Assembly: GCA_041300525.1 (NCBI GenBank)
Contig: JBGLNJ010000001.1
Span: 3,348,001-3,412,000, forward strand
Length of the DNA stretch: 64,000 nt
Source of the DNA: JBGLNJ01 sp041300525
Lineage (GTDB): Bacteria; Chloroflexota; Anaerolineae; Fen-1058
Direction: 5' to 3'
The notes beneath the pieces are model-generated. The model did not search any database, was not told where the DNA came from, and worked only from the letters and a program-made list of their open reading frames with translations. Position numbers and translations under genes: made by a program. This document shows positions 54,472-63,189 of the stretch, piece after piece. Every line of letters begins with the position of its first letter. The first letter of the stretch is position 1.

Positions 54472-55822
54472 AAGTGCCTGTGGAAAATCGGCGTGTGAAG
54501 ACAGTTGCTAGGTGTAGATGGCAGCGCAGCGATTTGTTGAAGCGCGATTGAATTCCGTTGATCGAGTCGCCAACCCACTCGCGGCGCAAGGTCTCGACGT
54601 AGGTAGAATTTTCTCAATCTACTCAGGATGGCCTCAGCCAGTTTTGATTGTCTCGGCTAATGAACTACCGTCAGTCAGCCATAGGCATTGTTGCCTCATA
54701 TATGATCTCAACCTGTAAGTATCACGACTCAACATCCACACCTAGAGCGAACGCCTGCCGTAATAATTTCTTTACGCGGTGGCGATACAGTCACTCCGGT
54801 CGTCGTCATCCTCGCCGCTCTGATGTGAGTATTCGCACAGGGGGTAGGCAGCTATGTCATAAGCATGAATGACTCTGCCACATCATTTTGGTCGCTGCCA
54901 CTGAGTGTAGCGCTGAATGTGCTTGTAGCATCCGCTCGCTTGTGCACAAGATCATTGGTTATGCTGGTGCATAGATCGCCATGATGATCAGCGACGTGAG
55001 AATAATGGACCCGTCGCGAATCGGCAGCGATCTTACAGCGATTTGATCTTTTCATCGTCAATAGATCATCATGTCAATTTTCGTGATTGTTTTTTTGCAC
55101 TACGGTGAGCGGTGGTTCGCCAAGGTCAAATGGCGCACAAGAATGTGTCGGTTCGCAGTCAGCGCATCATCGCAGCGATTGATTCACATCTGATTCCGGT
55201 TCGCCAATGACGATGATACGGATTCCCCATGCTGTCATTGCCGGACAGCCAACCAGATAGCGGCAGATTGGATCAATAGCAACCCGGCTCGATTGACTGA
55301 TCTGTCGCCATTGACTCTTCAGACTGCGTCGAGGAAGACCGGCATTAGTTCTAACTGCATCAGACGTCACACCCAAAGACACGGGGAGCAGCGAAGCGTT
55401 GTTCCTCTCATTCGGAACAGGTTGCAACGTAATGGGTAGTTCTACATCAAACCCATTCGATTTCTGCCTGAACGGTTTCCTGTCTGCCCCCTACCTCACA
55501 CAGTACGGAGGGTTCACCTGAATCCATGCCGAACAGCTTGAGTCAGTCGCTCTCACCTTGCCAGCCGTGATGAGCGACGGTCAAGTGCTTTTCGGCTTGA
55601 GCAGGCGGATCGCATTTGCGCATCCCTGTGCTTGCGAGGAAACATGCGAACGACAAATGAGAATAAAACAGCCTTGTGTATCAAGGCAACAAACATGAAA
55701 GCTTTTGGAGAGGTGGCAACGGAATGTTCACCACTGCCGAACCCTATTGGTGTTCTAGTGACACAAAATCACAGTCTATCTGGCCACTCAACGCTTGGAC
55801 ATTGCGCATGACTATAGTCTTG

Positions 55823-55970
55823 CCCTAAAACAATTGCGCTGTCCGCGAGATTTTTGCCGCACTTTTTCTTCCGCGAATGACGCGAATCTTTACTAATTCC
55901 TAAGATTCGCGTCCATTCGCGTAATTCGCGGATAAAAAATTTGGTTGTGGCGCGAAGCGTGCCGCGCTAT
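55823..55970. repeat. Structured ~150-bp element, copy B
   Basis: AAAACAATTGCG, CCGCGAGATT, a long hairpin built on CCGCGAATGACGCGAATCTT facing AAGATTCGCGTCCATTCGCG then AATTCGCGG, and the same GCCGCGCTAT end as copy A. Confidence 0.6.
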
Positions 55971-56126
55971 GGATGTGCTTGCACAAGTTTAGGCTCTCCT
56001 CTTAAACAAAGTCGAGTTGATCTACCCGGTGCGAGGCAAGATGATCAGGAACCTGCATCCCGCATGTCTATTGAATCTTTCCCTTCGCCCACTGCTGTCC
56101 CACCTCGACGACTTTCATGCGCATAC

Positions 56127-56160
56127 AAAAGAACCCCGGCTATCTACAATGCCGAGGTTC
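56127..56160 (-). terminator. Intrinsic terminator of the methyltransferase gene
   Basis: GAACCCCGGC (56131-56140) and GCCGAGGTTC (56151-56160) pair with one mismatch. On the minus strand the stem is followed by TTTT (bases 56130-56127). Confidence 0.7.
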
Positions 56161-56200
56161 TCAAGACTCAACCGGAGAACGTTACCTAGTTGGAGCGAAA

Positions 56201-57139
56201 TCACTCCTTGAACTCATAGATGCCGTCGCGCACGGGCCAGACACGCCCACACGGGTCACACGTCACCGCGTCAGACGATTCGGTTCTCAACACACTCTGG
56301 CACGCAGGACAGCGGAAAAACGCGCCAGGGGCAGCGGTTGGATTCGTCGCAGGCGCTTGCGCGCGAACAAAGACACTGGGCGACAGCTTCCACATCGCGC
56401 CGATGTCTTGGATCGCGCCATCGGCCGCCGCCAAGGTATGCGCCGGGAACAGGCGCTTGAGCAACGCCCAACGGAAATGAGACACAGCTAGTGTACGTTT
56501 GACACTAAAGAGCGCCTCGCGCAACCGCGCGCCCATCCACGCCGGATGAAAGTCAAAGTTCAGCGCGGCGAACTCGTAGGGCTGCGATTCAAAGGGCGAC
56601 CAGGACTGGCGGCGAGTCAGGTAACGCAAGATCGCCTTGAGGTTGCGCTTGTTGGCAAACTCGAGCACGAACGTTCCGCTAGGCTTGAACAACGCGGCGA
56701 TGCCGGAGAGCGCAGCGGGCACGTCGGTCACGTGGTGCATCACGCGCACCATCGTCACTGTGTCAAACAGTCCATCCACAAACGGCAGCGCATACAGATC
56801 GGCGGCGACCAGGCGAAAGCGGTCGGCATGGTCAGGGAAGCGCGCGGCGATTTGTTCGCGCGCCTCGGCCAATGTCGAACGCGCGTAATCCACCAGCACG
56901 ATCTGATCATAGTTCAGATAGAGGTCGGCCAGCCGTCCCGCGCCAGCGCCGATTTCGAGGAGCCGCTCGCCGCGCGGAGGCATGAGCTTGCGTAGCGCGA
57001 TACGCTCGGCGCGATCCTCGTATTCGCGCTCTCGGGTCCAGAATTCGGTCCGGTAATGGCTGCCCTCGTAGTCGCAGACTGGGCGGCGTGAATCGAACAT
57101 GCGTTCTGTTTTTGTTGCACGTGAAACACTTGGGTTCAC
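56201..57139 (-). CDS. Class I SAM methyltransferase with C-terminal zinc-ribbon (Trm112-like) segment
   Basis: 312 residues from GTG 57139, which overlaps the stop of the membrane-protein gene (GTGA); ATG 57100 is an alternative. Motif I RLLEIGAGAGRLADLYLNYD near 60, then QIVLVDYARSTLAEAR, VAADLYALPFVDGLFDTVTM and a Methyltransf_11 type core. The tail FFRCPACQSVLRTESSDAVT then CDPCGRVWPVRDGIYEF is a zinc ribbon of the kind seen in Trm112-like segments. Substrate unknown. A parS-like site lies in its first codons. Confidence 0.75.
   Translation of the reverse strand: MNPSVSRATKTERMFDSRRPVCDYEGSHYRTEFWTREREYEDRAERIALRKLMPPRGERLLEIGAGAGRLADLYLNYDQIVLVDYARSTLAEAREQIAARFPDHADRFRLVAADLYALPFVDGLFDTVTMVRVMHHVTDVPAALSGIAALFKPSGTFVLEFANKRNLKAILRYLTRRQSWSPFESQPYEFAALNFDFHPAWMGARLREALFSVKRTLAVSHFRWALLKRLFPAHTLAAADGAIQDIGAMWKLSPSVFVRAQAPATNPTAAPGAFFRCPACQSVLRTESSDAVTCDPCGRVWPVRDGIYEFKE
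57113..57128. promoter_or_regulatory. parS-like ParB-binding site
   Basis: TGTTGCACGTGAAACA matches the parS consensus TGTTNCACGTGAAACA at all defined positions. It lies inside the first codons of the methyltransferase gene (between the GTG and ATG start candidates). Only one such site was noticed in the window. Confidence 0.65.
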
Positions 57140-57777
57140 GGCAGGCTTTGCATGATGACGACGTAAGGTTTGACCACGCCGCGCAGCTTGGCAACCACCG
57201 GCGACAATCCCGACGGCCCCAGCTTGATCTGCGCCGATTGGTCAAAGACGACCGGGATCATCTGGTTGACCGACACGGTCGTACTGACCGGGATCATTTG
57301 ATTGACGGCCACGGTCGTGCTCACCGGGATGTTCATATTGAGCCGTATCCGAAGGGGTGTGCCCGGCGGCAAGTTAAGCGAGATGGGGGCATTGATCCGA
57401 CCGAACTGCCCCAGTGAGAGGTTGACGGTCGTTTTGATGGGCGTTGGCGTGAGCGTCGTCACGGTAGTTTCTTGGTTGAGTGGCAGCATGAACGTGACGG
57501 GCAAGTTGAACTTGGCCGGTGTGTCGAATCGAATCGGCAAGTCGAACTTGACAAGCAACTGCTGGCGGATTGGGATTGTCGTGCTGATCGTCGCGTCACC
57601 CAGGCTGGCGAACGATTCATCCAATCCATAGACAAGCGGCCCGACAATCTGATCCTTGATGGCAAAAACCTGCGTCAACAGCACGAGCACCACCAGAACC
57701 AGAATCACGTTGACCACGAACGAGAATACGGTGGCAAAATCCTTAATCCGGCTCCAGAAACTTTTGGCTCGCTCCAC
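57136..57777 (-). CDS. Membrane-anchored beta-repeat protein of unknown function
   Basis: 213 residues. One N-terminal membrane helix (FSFVVNVILVLVVLVLLTQV near 18-38), then an extracytoplasmic region of short beta-strand units rich in Thr/Ile/Pro: TTIPIRQQLLVKFDLPIRFD, LPVTFMLPLNQETTVTTL, IPVSTTVAVNQMIPVSTTVS. No enzyme motif. It is coupled to the methyltransferase downstream by a 4-base overlap. I do not recognise the family by name, although similar proteins seem common in this phylum. Confidence 0.6.
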   Translation of the reverse strand: MERAKSFWSRIKDFATVFSFVVNVILVLVVLVLLTQVFAIKDQIVGPLVYGLDESFASLGDATISTTIPIRQQLLVKFDLPIRFDTPAKFNLPVTFMLPLNQETTVTTLTPTPIKTTVNLSLGQFGRINAPISLNLPPGTPLRIRLNMNIPVSTTVAVNQMIPVSTTVSVNQMIPVVFDQSAQIKLGPSGLSPVVAKLRGVVKPYVVIMQSLP

Positions 57778-57922
57778 GATGGCCTCCTTTAGGGGATTTT
57801 ATAGCGCGGTTGCCATATTAGCACCGTCGCTCCAAAGACGCAAACTGGACCGCTCGGATCGCCCGCAAGTCTCGAGGTCGAGCAAGTCCGACCAGCAGCA
57901 ACTTGACCACGAGACCGAGCGA

Positions 57923-58333
57923 CTACTGATATCGAGATTCTTCGATTTGCCGGCGCAGTTTCTCTTCTGGGCTGGGTTCGGGTACTGCGGGCCTGGATGA
58001 CTCGAGTTCGGCAGCTTCTGCGGCGGTCAGGACCTCTCGGCTGGCCACTCGTACCAAGCTCCACTTGCTACAGTATGGACAACGCTCGAATTTACGGGTT
58101 ATCAGGTTGAGGCTGAAAAAGCTGAGCGGGAACGGACGCCCGCATTTGGGGCAGATTGCGCCCCCACGGATGCCGTAATTACGCGGCGTGCCCGGCTCCA
58201 GGTGACGCTGCCCCCTCCCTAGAGTAAGCTGACCGACCGTGGTCAAAATTATGATAAAACCAACCACGGCCAAGAAGGGGATGATGATGCGTTGCGTGGC
58301 CTTCCAGCCTGTTACCGCATCACCGCTGATCAT
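57923..58333 (-). CDS. Small membrane protein with a zinc ribbon
   Basis: 136 residues from the ATG at 58333. One or two membrane segments (RIIIPFLAVVGFIIILTTVG near 16-35), a treble-clef-like zinc ribbon AICPKCGRPFPLSFFSLNLI ... FERCPYCSKWSLV (two CPxC pairs), then a charged Glu-rich tail (EPSPEEKLRRQIEESRYQ). Role unknown. Its first residues overlap a plus-strand remnant at 58325-58456, so the real N-terminus may have been replaced at about 58320. The start is therefore uncertain. Confidence 0.55.
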   Translation of the reverse strand: MISGDAVTGWKATQRIIIPFLAVVGFIIILTTVGQLTLGRGQRHLEPGTPRNYGIRGGAICPKCGRPFPLSFFSLNLITRKFERCPYCSKWSLVRVASREVLTAAEAAELESSRPAVPEPSPEEKLRRQIEESRYQ

Positions 58334-58456
58334 CCGAATTATTGGCCGTACACCAGCCCGGACATTGCCGTGGTGGACATGCCCGCGCGCCTGAACATTC
58401 CGCTCGCGCTGGTGCGGCGAGTGTACTTGCCCACGATCTTGCGACAGTCTCCATAG
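58325..58456 (+). pseudogene. C-terminal remnant of a secreted protein
   Basis: The plus strand reads DHPNYWPYTSPDIAVVDMPA, then RLNIPLALVRRVYLPTILRQ and stops. The VYLPTIL-type tail is what secreted proteins in this genome end with. Only 43 codons remain and no domain is identifiable. It meets the minus-strand membrane protein head to head. Confidence 0.4.
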
Positions 58457-58513
58457 AAAAAAAGACCCGAAGAGTTTGCAAACCTGTGGTTCGCCTGAAA
58501 CCCTTCGGGTCTT
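58457..58513 (-). terminator. Intrinsic terminator of the DUF362 gene
   Basis: AAGACCCGAAGAGTTT (58462-58477) and AAACCCTTCGGGTCTT (58498-58513) pair with one mismatch. On the minus strand the stem is followed by a T run (bases 58463-58457). It lies 3 bases after the gene end. Confidence 0.8.
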
Positions 58514-58515
58514 GA

Positions 58516-59679
58516 TCACTTGGCCGGAATATAGCCCATCGGCGCGCGGGTGATCTGTTCGACGGGCAGCACGTCAATCAATTCGTACTCGCGCGTGCCC
58601 AGCCCCAGCTTTTCCCCGTACTCTACCACGAGGTACGGATCCTTGAGCGGCCCGTGCAGACAGCGGAATGGATGTCCCTCGCGCGTGTGAACTTCCATCG
58701 AGGTTGGGATGTTTTCCTCGATGAGCTTTGTGCGCCCTGTCGCGTCCAACACCGCCTGATCGAGCGCCACGATGTCGTCCGAGCCAAAGATGCCCGCATC
58801 CGGCAGAATGGGCATGCTGGTAAAGCCAAAGCAATCGCACACTGGCGTCATGTGCGTCGCCAGGACGATGTGTGTTGACTTTGTCTTTTCGAATGTCCCC
58901 AGCGAGATGCTGGTGCTGATGGCGCATGCTTCCTGGAAGGCGTGGAAATTCACCGCGTCAATCTTTAAACTGCCGGGAGGCGCGACTTGCAAACAGCGTC
59001 CACAAGCATTGCACTGTTCCGGGTGGAGATGGAGTTCCCTGGGGTCGGTTTTGTCTTCGACGAGCGCTTCGTGCGGGCAGACGGCGATGATCTGTTTTCG
59101 CGCAGCATCATCCGGGCACTGGTCCGCAAACCAGTAGCGGTCAAATTGCATCGCGTCGTGCATGGCGCTGCGCGTTTCGCCGGCCAAGCAGCCCAAGGCC
59201 AGGTTCTTGAACACGCCGCCATAACCGCAACTCGGATGCCCTTTGGCGTGCGCCAGGTTGATAAGAAACGTCGCATCCTCGATCATCCCGGCGACCTTCC
59301 ACATTTTGATGTTCTTGTACGGTCGCTCGTGCGGGTAAAAGTATTTGTCATCCGGCCCGGCGGCTGGATACACCTGGCAGCCGCAAGTTTCCGAAGAGTA
59401 GCCGCGCTCTTCAGCGCCTTTCGCGTCCCAGTTCACATCGGCGACGAATGGCTTGCCGCCGCCGTCCTTTACCGCCTGGACGACCTTGCGCACAAAGACG
59501 GGGTGTACGGTGGAATAGCCAATGTTGTTCCCCGTGTGCATCTTGATGGCGACCGTTTCGTCTTTGACCCGGTCACGCAGATGCAGCCGATCGAGAATCA
59601 GGTCGAGCTTGGCGGGCAATGTTTCTTTTGCTTCCAGGCGAGCCTGGCGCGCCGAACCGAAATAGACTGGACTGGACAT
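58516..59679 (-). CDS. DUF362 domain protein with ferredoxin-like cysteines
   Basis: 387 residues from the ATG at 59679 (AAAGGAG seven bases upstream). DUF362 features: VAIKMHTGNNIGYSTVHPVF, VADVNWDAKGAEERGYSSET, INLAHAKGHPSCGYGGVFKN and NLALGCLAGETR. The middle has CPHEALVEDK and HPEQCNACGRCLQVAPPGSL, an incomplete 4Fe-4S pattern (CxxCxxC then Pro instead of the usual CP). The second half AISTSISLGTFEKTKSTHIV ... ILPDAGIFGSDDIVALDQAV completes the family. Predicted iron-sulfur redox or assembly protein in the cytoplasm; the precise role is unknown. Confidence 0.75.
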   Translation of the reverse strand: MSSPVYFGSARQARLEAKETLPAKLDLILDRLHLRDRVKDETVAIKMHTGNNIGYSTVHPVFVRKVVQAVKDGGGKPFVADVNWDAKGAEERGYSSETCGCQVYPAAGPDDKYFYPHERPYKNIKMWKVAGMIEDATFLINLAHAKGHPSCGYGGVFKNLALGCLAGETRSAMHDAMQFDRYWFADQCPDDAARKQIIAVCPHEALVEDKTDPRELHLHPEQCNACGRCLQVAPPGSLKIDAVNFHAFQEACAISTSISLGTFEKTKSTHIVLATHMTPVCDCFGFTSMPILPDAGIFGSDDIVALDQAVLDATGRTKLIEENIPTSMEVHTREGHPFRCLHGPLKDPYLVVEYGEKLGLGTREYELIDVLPVEQITRAPMGYIPAK

Positions 59680-59752
59680 GGCTGACTCCTTTACATTCAT
59701 CTTGTGAATCGTCTCTCTCAACTCGCAATGCGCTTATTGTCCTTCGCGGTGT

Positions 59753-59780
59753 ATTATAACCTTCCACAGGGTTAATGCAA
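59753..59780 (-). promoter_or_regulatory. Promoter of the DUF362 gene
   Basis: On the minus strand TTGCAT (59780-59775), 16-base spacer, TATAAT (59758-59753), 73 bases before the start codon. The rest of 59680-59893 shows nothing else convincing. Confidence 0.55.
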
Positions 59781-59893
59781 TCGCCCTGATTAACAAGAAC
59801 AGCGCAGGGGATTCCTGCGCCGTTCAATCGGTAGGATGGACAGGCGGCGGGCCGTGCAACCTCACCCGCCTGTTCGCTGCTGATCCGTTGCCT

Positions 59894-62512
59894 CTACGCC
59901 CGCAGCGTCGCGCTCAACTCGCGCTCCAACGCCTTGATGATCTTGGCGCGGATTTTTGTCGCGTCGTCGTCGGTGAGCGTGCGGTCGTCGGCCTGGTAGA
60001 CGAGCCGGTAGGCCAGGCTCTTGCGGCCAGCGCCAACTTGCTCGCCACGATACAGGTCGAACAGGCGCACGTCACGCAATTGCTTGCCACCGGCGTTCCA
60101 TATCGTCGTTTCCACTTGCGCTGCCGTGACAGCTTCGTCCACCACCACGGCAATGTCTTCGCGCACTGCCGGAAAGCGCGACACAGCCTGGTAAGCATAC
60201 GCCCCCAGCGACACGTCGAGCAGCGCGTCCAGGTCAAACTCGGCGGCGCACACCGGCTGCTGCGGCAAGTCGAATGCCTGGCGCACGAGCGGGTGCAATT
60301 CGCCGAACGTCCCGATCTCTTTCTCGCCCACGATCAACCTGGCCGCGCGCCCGGTGTGGTACGTCGGGTGATCGGACGGCTCGTAGCGCACGTCGTTCAG
60401 ACGCAGCCGCTCGACCAGCACTTGTACCACGCCCTTGATGTCCCAGAAATCCATCGGAGCACGAGAGGCTCCCTGCCAGTTTTCGTCTTGGCGCGGGCCG
60501 GTCATGGCAAGGGACAGGTGGTGCGGTTCGTCTGGCAGCAATTGACCCTCATGCGGCAAGTACACCGCGCCGATCTCGAACACGGCCATGCGGTCGCCAA
60601 AACGCAGGTTAGCTGCCACAGTGTCGAGCGCGCTCGCCAGCAACGTATGGCGCAGCGCAACTTTGTCGGCGGCGATGGGATTGACGACGTGAAGGTAGGG
60701 CCGCTCGTCGTGCGGAGCGCCGGGCGGCAACAGCAGCGCTTCACGCGCCTCCGTCGTCATCGAGTAGGTGATGATCTCATCCAGGCTGCAACCGACGAGA
60801 ACATCGCGCACGCGATCTGCGCCCTCCAGCTCGGGATTGTCTCTCTGCGGCGGCAGTTCGTCGCGCAGCACGGTGGATGGGAAGCGGTCGTAGCCGTACA
60901 CGCGCGCGATCTCTTCGGCCAAGTCGGCGGGCTGCGATACGTCGAGGCGATGACGAGGCACGGTGATTTGGAGATTGGAGATTGGAGATTGAGGGCTGGA
61001 GGAATCGCTGCTGGTTGGCAATCTCCCATCTCTAATCTCAAACTCCAAAGACGTGAGGATACGCGTCATCTCCTCAATCGGGATTGCCAGGCCCAACAAG
61101 CGATTGACATAGGCCGGGTCGAGGGTGATGACGACCGGCTCACGTCTGCCGGGGTAGAGGTCGCCATAGGCCAGCTCAACTTTGCCGCCGGCCAGTTGCT
61201 CCATCAACTGCCCCGCGCGCGCCAACGCCTTGAGTGTGAGTTCGGGATCAATCCGCTTTCCGAAGCGAATAGACGCTTCGCTCTTGACCCCCAACAGTTG
61301 CGACGTGCGGCGGTTGTTCAGAAAGTCGAAATTCGCGCTTTCCAGCAAAATGTCTGTTGTGCCCTCGGTCACTTCACTTTCCAGCCCGCCCATCACGCCC
61401 GCAATCGCCACCGGGCCGCCGCCGTCGGTGATGAGCAGCATTTCGGGATCGAGTTGGCGCAGTTGGTTGTCGAGCGTCGTCATCGTCTCGCCCTCACGCG
61501 CGCGGCGGACGATGATGGCGGGCCGTGGCTCGACCGGTAGTTCAACTGCCGGTCGAACGCGCGGACGCAACTGATGATAGTCAAAGGCGTGCAGCGGTTG
61601 GCCCAACTCTAGCATCACGTAGTTGGTGATGTCCACGATGTTGTTGATGGGCCGCATCCCGGCGCGCATCAGCCGCTGCTGCATCCAGAACGGCGAGGGC
61701 TTTATCTTGACGCCCCGGATGAGCGCCGCCGAGTAACGCGGGCACAGGTCGGGGTCGGCGATCTCTAGCTCGATGAAATCGGCTTGCTCGACCACCTGGA
61801 CGGGCGCGCGGTCGAGGATCGTCAACACATCGCGATTCATCCGAGCGCCGAGGAGCGCCGCCGCTTCGCGCGCGATGCCAGTCACATTTTGCAGGTGACC
61901 AAAGCCGCCTTTGATGTCCAGGTTCAAGATCGCGTCGCCCATGTAATCGGCCAGCGGCATCCCGGCCGGCGCATCGTCCGGCAGAAACATGATGCCCTCG
62001 TGCTCGTCGCTGATGCCGAGTTCTTTCTCCGAGCACACCATCGCGTCCGAGGGCACGCCCCGAATCTTGGTTGGCTTGAGCGTGGCGAGCACCTGACCAG
62101 GCTGATGCCCGTCGTAGAGCGTCGCGCCGGTCTTGGCATAGGCTACCTTGAGCGGACGAGCCAAGCGCCCCTGTCCTTTGTACTCAAACAAGTTCGGTGC
62201 GCCGGTCACGACGGTGTGCGGCTCGGCTGCTCCATACTCTATGTCTGCCAACACCAGCCGGTCGGCGTTGGGATGCGGCTTGACTTCCAACACCGCGCCC
62301 ACTACGATTTTATCGCGGTCCCAGGCCAGGCCGGATTGTGCCGCCGTCTCGCTCGCGGCCGGAGTGTGCACCTGCGCTTTGCGCTGTGGCGCAAGGCCGA
62401 TGTATTCGATGTTCTCCACCTCGAGTCCCGCTAGCGTCAGCCGCTCGGCCAGGTCTTCCACCGGGATGTTGATGTCCACATAGTCTTTGAGCCAGGATAA
62501 TGGGATTTTCAT
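59894..62512 (-). CDS. pheT: Phenylalanyl-tRNA synthetase beta subunit
   Basis: 872 residues, slightly long for the family. tRNA-binding OB domain (IVVGAVLEVKPHPNADRLVL), B3/B4 editing region (LCPRYSAALIRGVKIKPSP, MRPINNIVDITNYVMLELGQ), B5 (ITVPRHRLDVSQPADLAEEI, ARVYGYDRFP), core and FDX-ACB anticodon domain (VSRFPAVREDIAVVVDEAVT). With PheS it charges tRNA-Phe. Two short segments are extra: LRPRVRPAVELPVEPRPA (palindrome at 61530-61556) and RLPTSSDSSSPQSPISNLQ (repeat at 60967-61040), both in frame. No pheS is adjacent: the upstream gene is a glycosyltransferase end 10 bases away. The ATG at 62512 is the natural start. Confidence 0.93.
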   Translation of the reverse strand: MKIPLSWLKDYVDINIPVEDLAERLTLAGLEVENIEYIGLAPQRKAQVHTPAASETAAQSGLAWDRDKIVVGAVLEVKPHPNADRLVLADIEYGAAEPHTVVTGAPNLFEYKGQGRLARPLKVAYAKTGATLYDGHQPGQVLATLKPTKIRGVPSDAMVCSEKELGISDEHEGIMFLPDDAPAGMPLADYMGDAILNLDIKGGFGHLQNVTGIAREAAALLGARMNRDVLTILDRAPVQVVEQADFIELEIADPDLCPRYSAALIRGVKIKPSPFWMQQRLMRAGMRPINNIVDITNYVMLELGQPLHAFDYHQLRPRVRPAVELPVEPRPAIIVRRAREGETMTTLDNQLRQLDPEMLLITDGGGPVAIAGVMGGLESEVTEGTTDILLESANFDFLNNRRTSQLLGVKSEASIRFGKRIDPELTLKALARAGQLMEQLAGGKVELAYGDLYPGRREPVVITLDPAYVNRLLGLAIPIEEMTRILTSLEFEIRDGRLPTSSDSSSPQSPISNLQITVPRHRLDVSQPADLAEEIARVYGYDRFPSTVLRDELPPQRDNPELEGADRVRDVLVGCSLDEIITYSMTTEAREALLLPPGAPHDERPYLHVVNPIAADKVALRHTLLASALDTVAANLRFGDRMAVFEIGAVYLPHEGQLLPDEPHHLSLAMTGPRQDENWQGASRAPMDFWDIKGVVQVLVERLRLNDVRYEPSDHPTYHTGRAARLIVGEKEIGTFGELHPLVRQAFDLPQQPVCAAEFDLDALLDVSLGAYAYQAVSRFPAVREDIAVVVDEAVTAAQVETTIWNAGGKQLRDVRLFDLYRGEQVGAGRKSLAYRLVYQADDRTLTDDDATKIRAKIIKALERELSATLRA
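60967..61040. repeat. GGAGATTGGAGATTGGAGATTG repeat, in frame inside pheT
   Basis: Three GGAGATT-type units (60970-60990) and an inverted partner GGCAATCTCCCATCTCTAAT then CTC (61017-61039). Translated on the minus strand as part of an extra loop between the B3/B4 and B5 domains. Confidence 0.65.
61530..61556. repeat. Palindrome TCGACCGGTAGTT-C-AACTGCCGGTCGA, in frame inside pheT
   Basis: 27 bases with a single G-T type mismatch. It encodes the VELPVE part of an extra segment after LGQPLHAFDYHQL, where most PheT proteins continue directly. Confidence 0.65.
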
Positions 62513-62522
62513 TCTTCGCCCC

Positions 62523-63188
62523 CTACGAAATCTTGATCTTGGAAAGGACGATTTTGTCGTCCAGGAATTCTCCGGCGTCGTCCACGCGGTTCACGCGCGC
62601 GCCGGTTTGTTCGTCGTACAGGCCAACTTGCAGCGTGTACTCGCCCGGCGGCCTATCTGCGCCGACGGCGATTTGATGCGCGTCCACGATCACCTCGCCA
62701 GGGTGCCAGGCCTGCGTGTCATACGTCCACTGCGCGGGCACGCCATCGTGTTGCGCCGCCACCTGGCCTTGCGCGTCGAGCAGGTGCACGAATACTTTGA
62801 GCGACTGGGTCAATGGCCGAGTGGGTTGCCAATATAGATACACGCCCACACGTTGATCTGCTCCGGCGGGCTGGTCGTCGCTCACGATCGCATCGTAGCC
62901 CAGAAACGAAATGCCCTCTGCCAGTTTCGCCGGGAAAGCAATCTGCGGCGACGGCGCATCCGGCTCCAGCCGATAAGCGACAAACTCATCGTCTGGCCCG
63001 ACCCAGATAGGCGTGTAGCCGTGCGGCCGCTTTGCCGGCGAAAGCAAGTCTTGATATTGCGGGTGATAATTCATTCCGTCCGATGCCGTGAAAATCAGAA
63101 AGCGATACCCCGATTGCAACGATACGCGGTGGAGCGCGTCCACCGTCGGCGGCGTCTCGGCCAGGTAAAGCATGGAAAAGCGATCTCG
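62523..63188 (-). CDS. C-terminal domain of a membrane mannosyltransferase-like protein, 5'-truncated
   Basis: About 220 residues. FSMLYLAETPPTVDALHRVS then YRFLIFTASDGMNYH is the extracytoplasmic region that follows the membrane helices of GT39/PMT-like proteins in related genomes. A beta-sandwich follows (VGVYLYWQPTRPLTQSLKVF, VHLLDAQGQVAAQHDGVP, GEYTLQVGLYDEQTGARVN). The membrane part with the catalytic Asp loop is lost at a joint with the MraY-like gene at about 63188. Family assignment is tentative, based on layout rather than catalytic motifs. Confidence 0.5.
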   Translation of the reverse strand, partial: RDRFSMLYLAETPPTVDALHRVSLQSGYRFLIFTASDGMNYHPQYQDLLSPAKRPHGYTPIWVGPDDEFVAYRLEPDAPSPQIAFPAKLAEGISFLGYDAIVSDDQPAGADQRVGVYLYWQPTRPLTQSLKVFVHLLDAQGQVAAQHDGVPAQWTYDTQAWHPGEVIVDAHQIAVGADRPPGEYTLQVGLYDEQTGARVNRVDDAGEFLDDKIVLSKIKIS

Positions 63189-63189
63189 C

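Larger units (their letters stand above)
53473..56126. other. Gene-poor, repeat-rich stretch
   Basis: About 2.65 kb with visibly lower GC than its surroundings and no convincing gene on either strand. It contains several dispersed palindromes (annotated separately). Around 54850-55430 (minus) short open stretches exist, but frames break and I see no known motif; this may be a decayed gene. Confidence 0.6.

Noticed and set aside
54850..55430. Minus-strand coding region in the gene desert
   Set aside because: Short frames broken by stops, no motif, no ribosome-binding site; at best a decayed gene.
59888..61540. Long open frame on the plus strand opposite pheT (550 codons)
   Set aside because: No family-like motifs; pheT on the minus strand is complete and conserved. 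High GC gives long antisense frames throughout.
62513..62522. Possible T-box or pheS upstream of pheT
   Set aside because: Only 10 bases separate pheT from the preceding gene, and no T-box sequence (such as GGGUGGNACCGCG) is seen.
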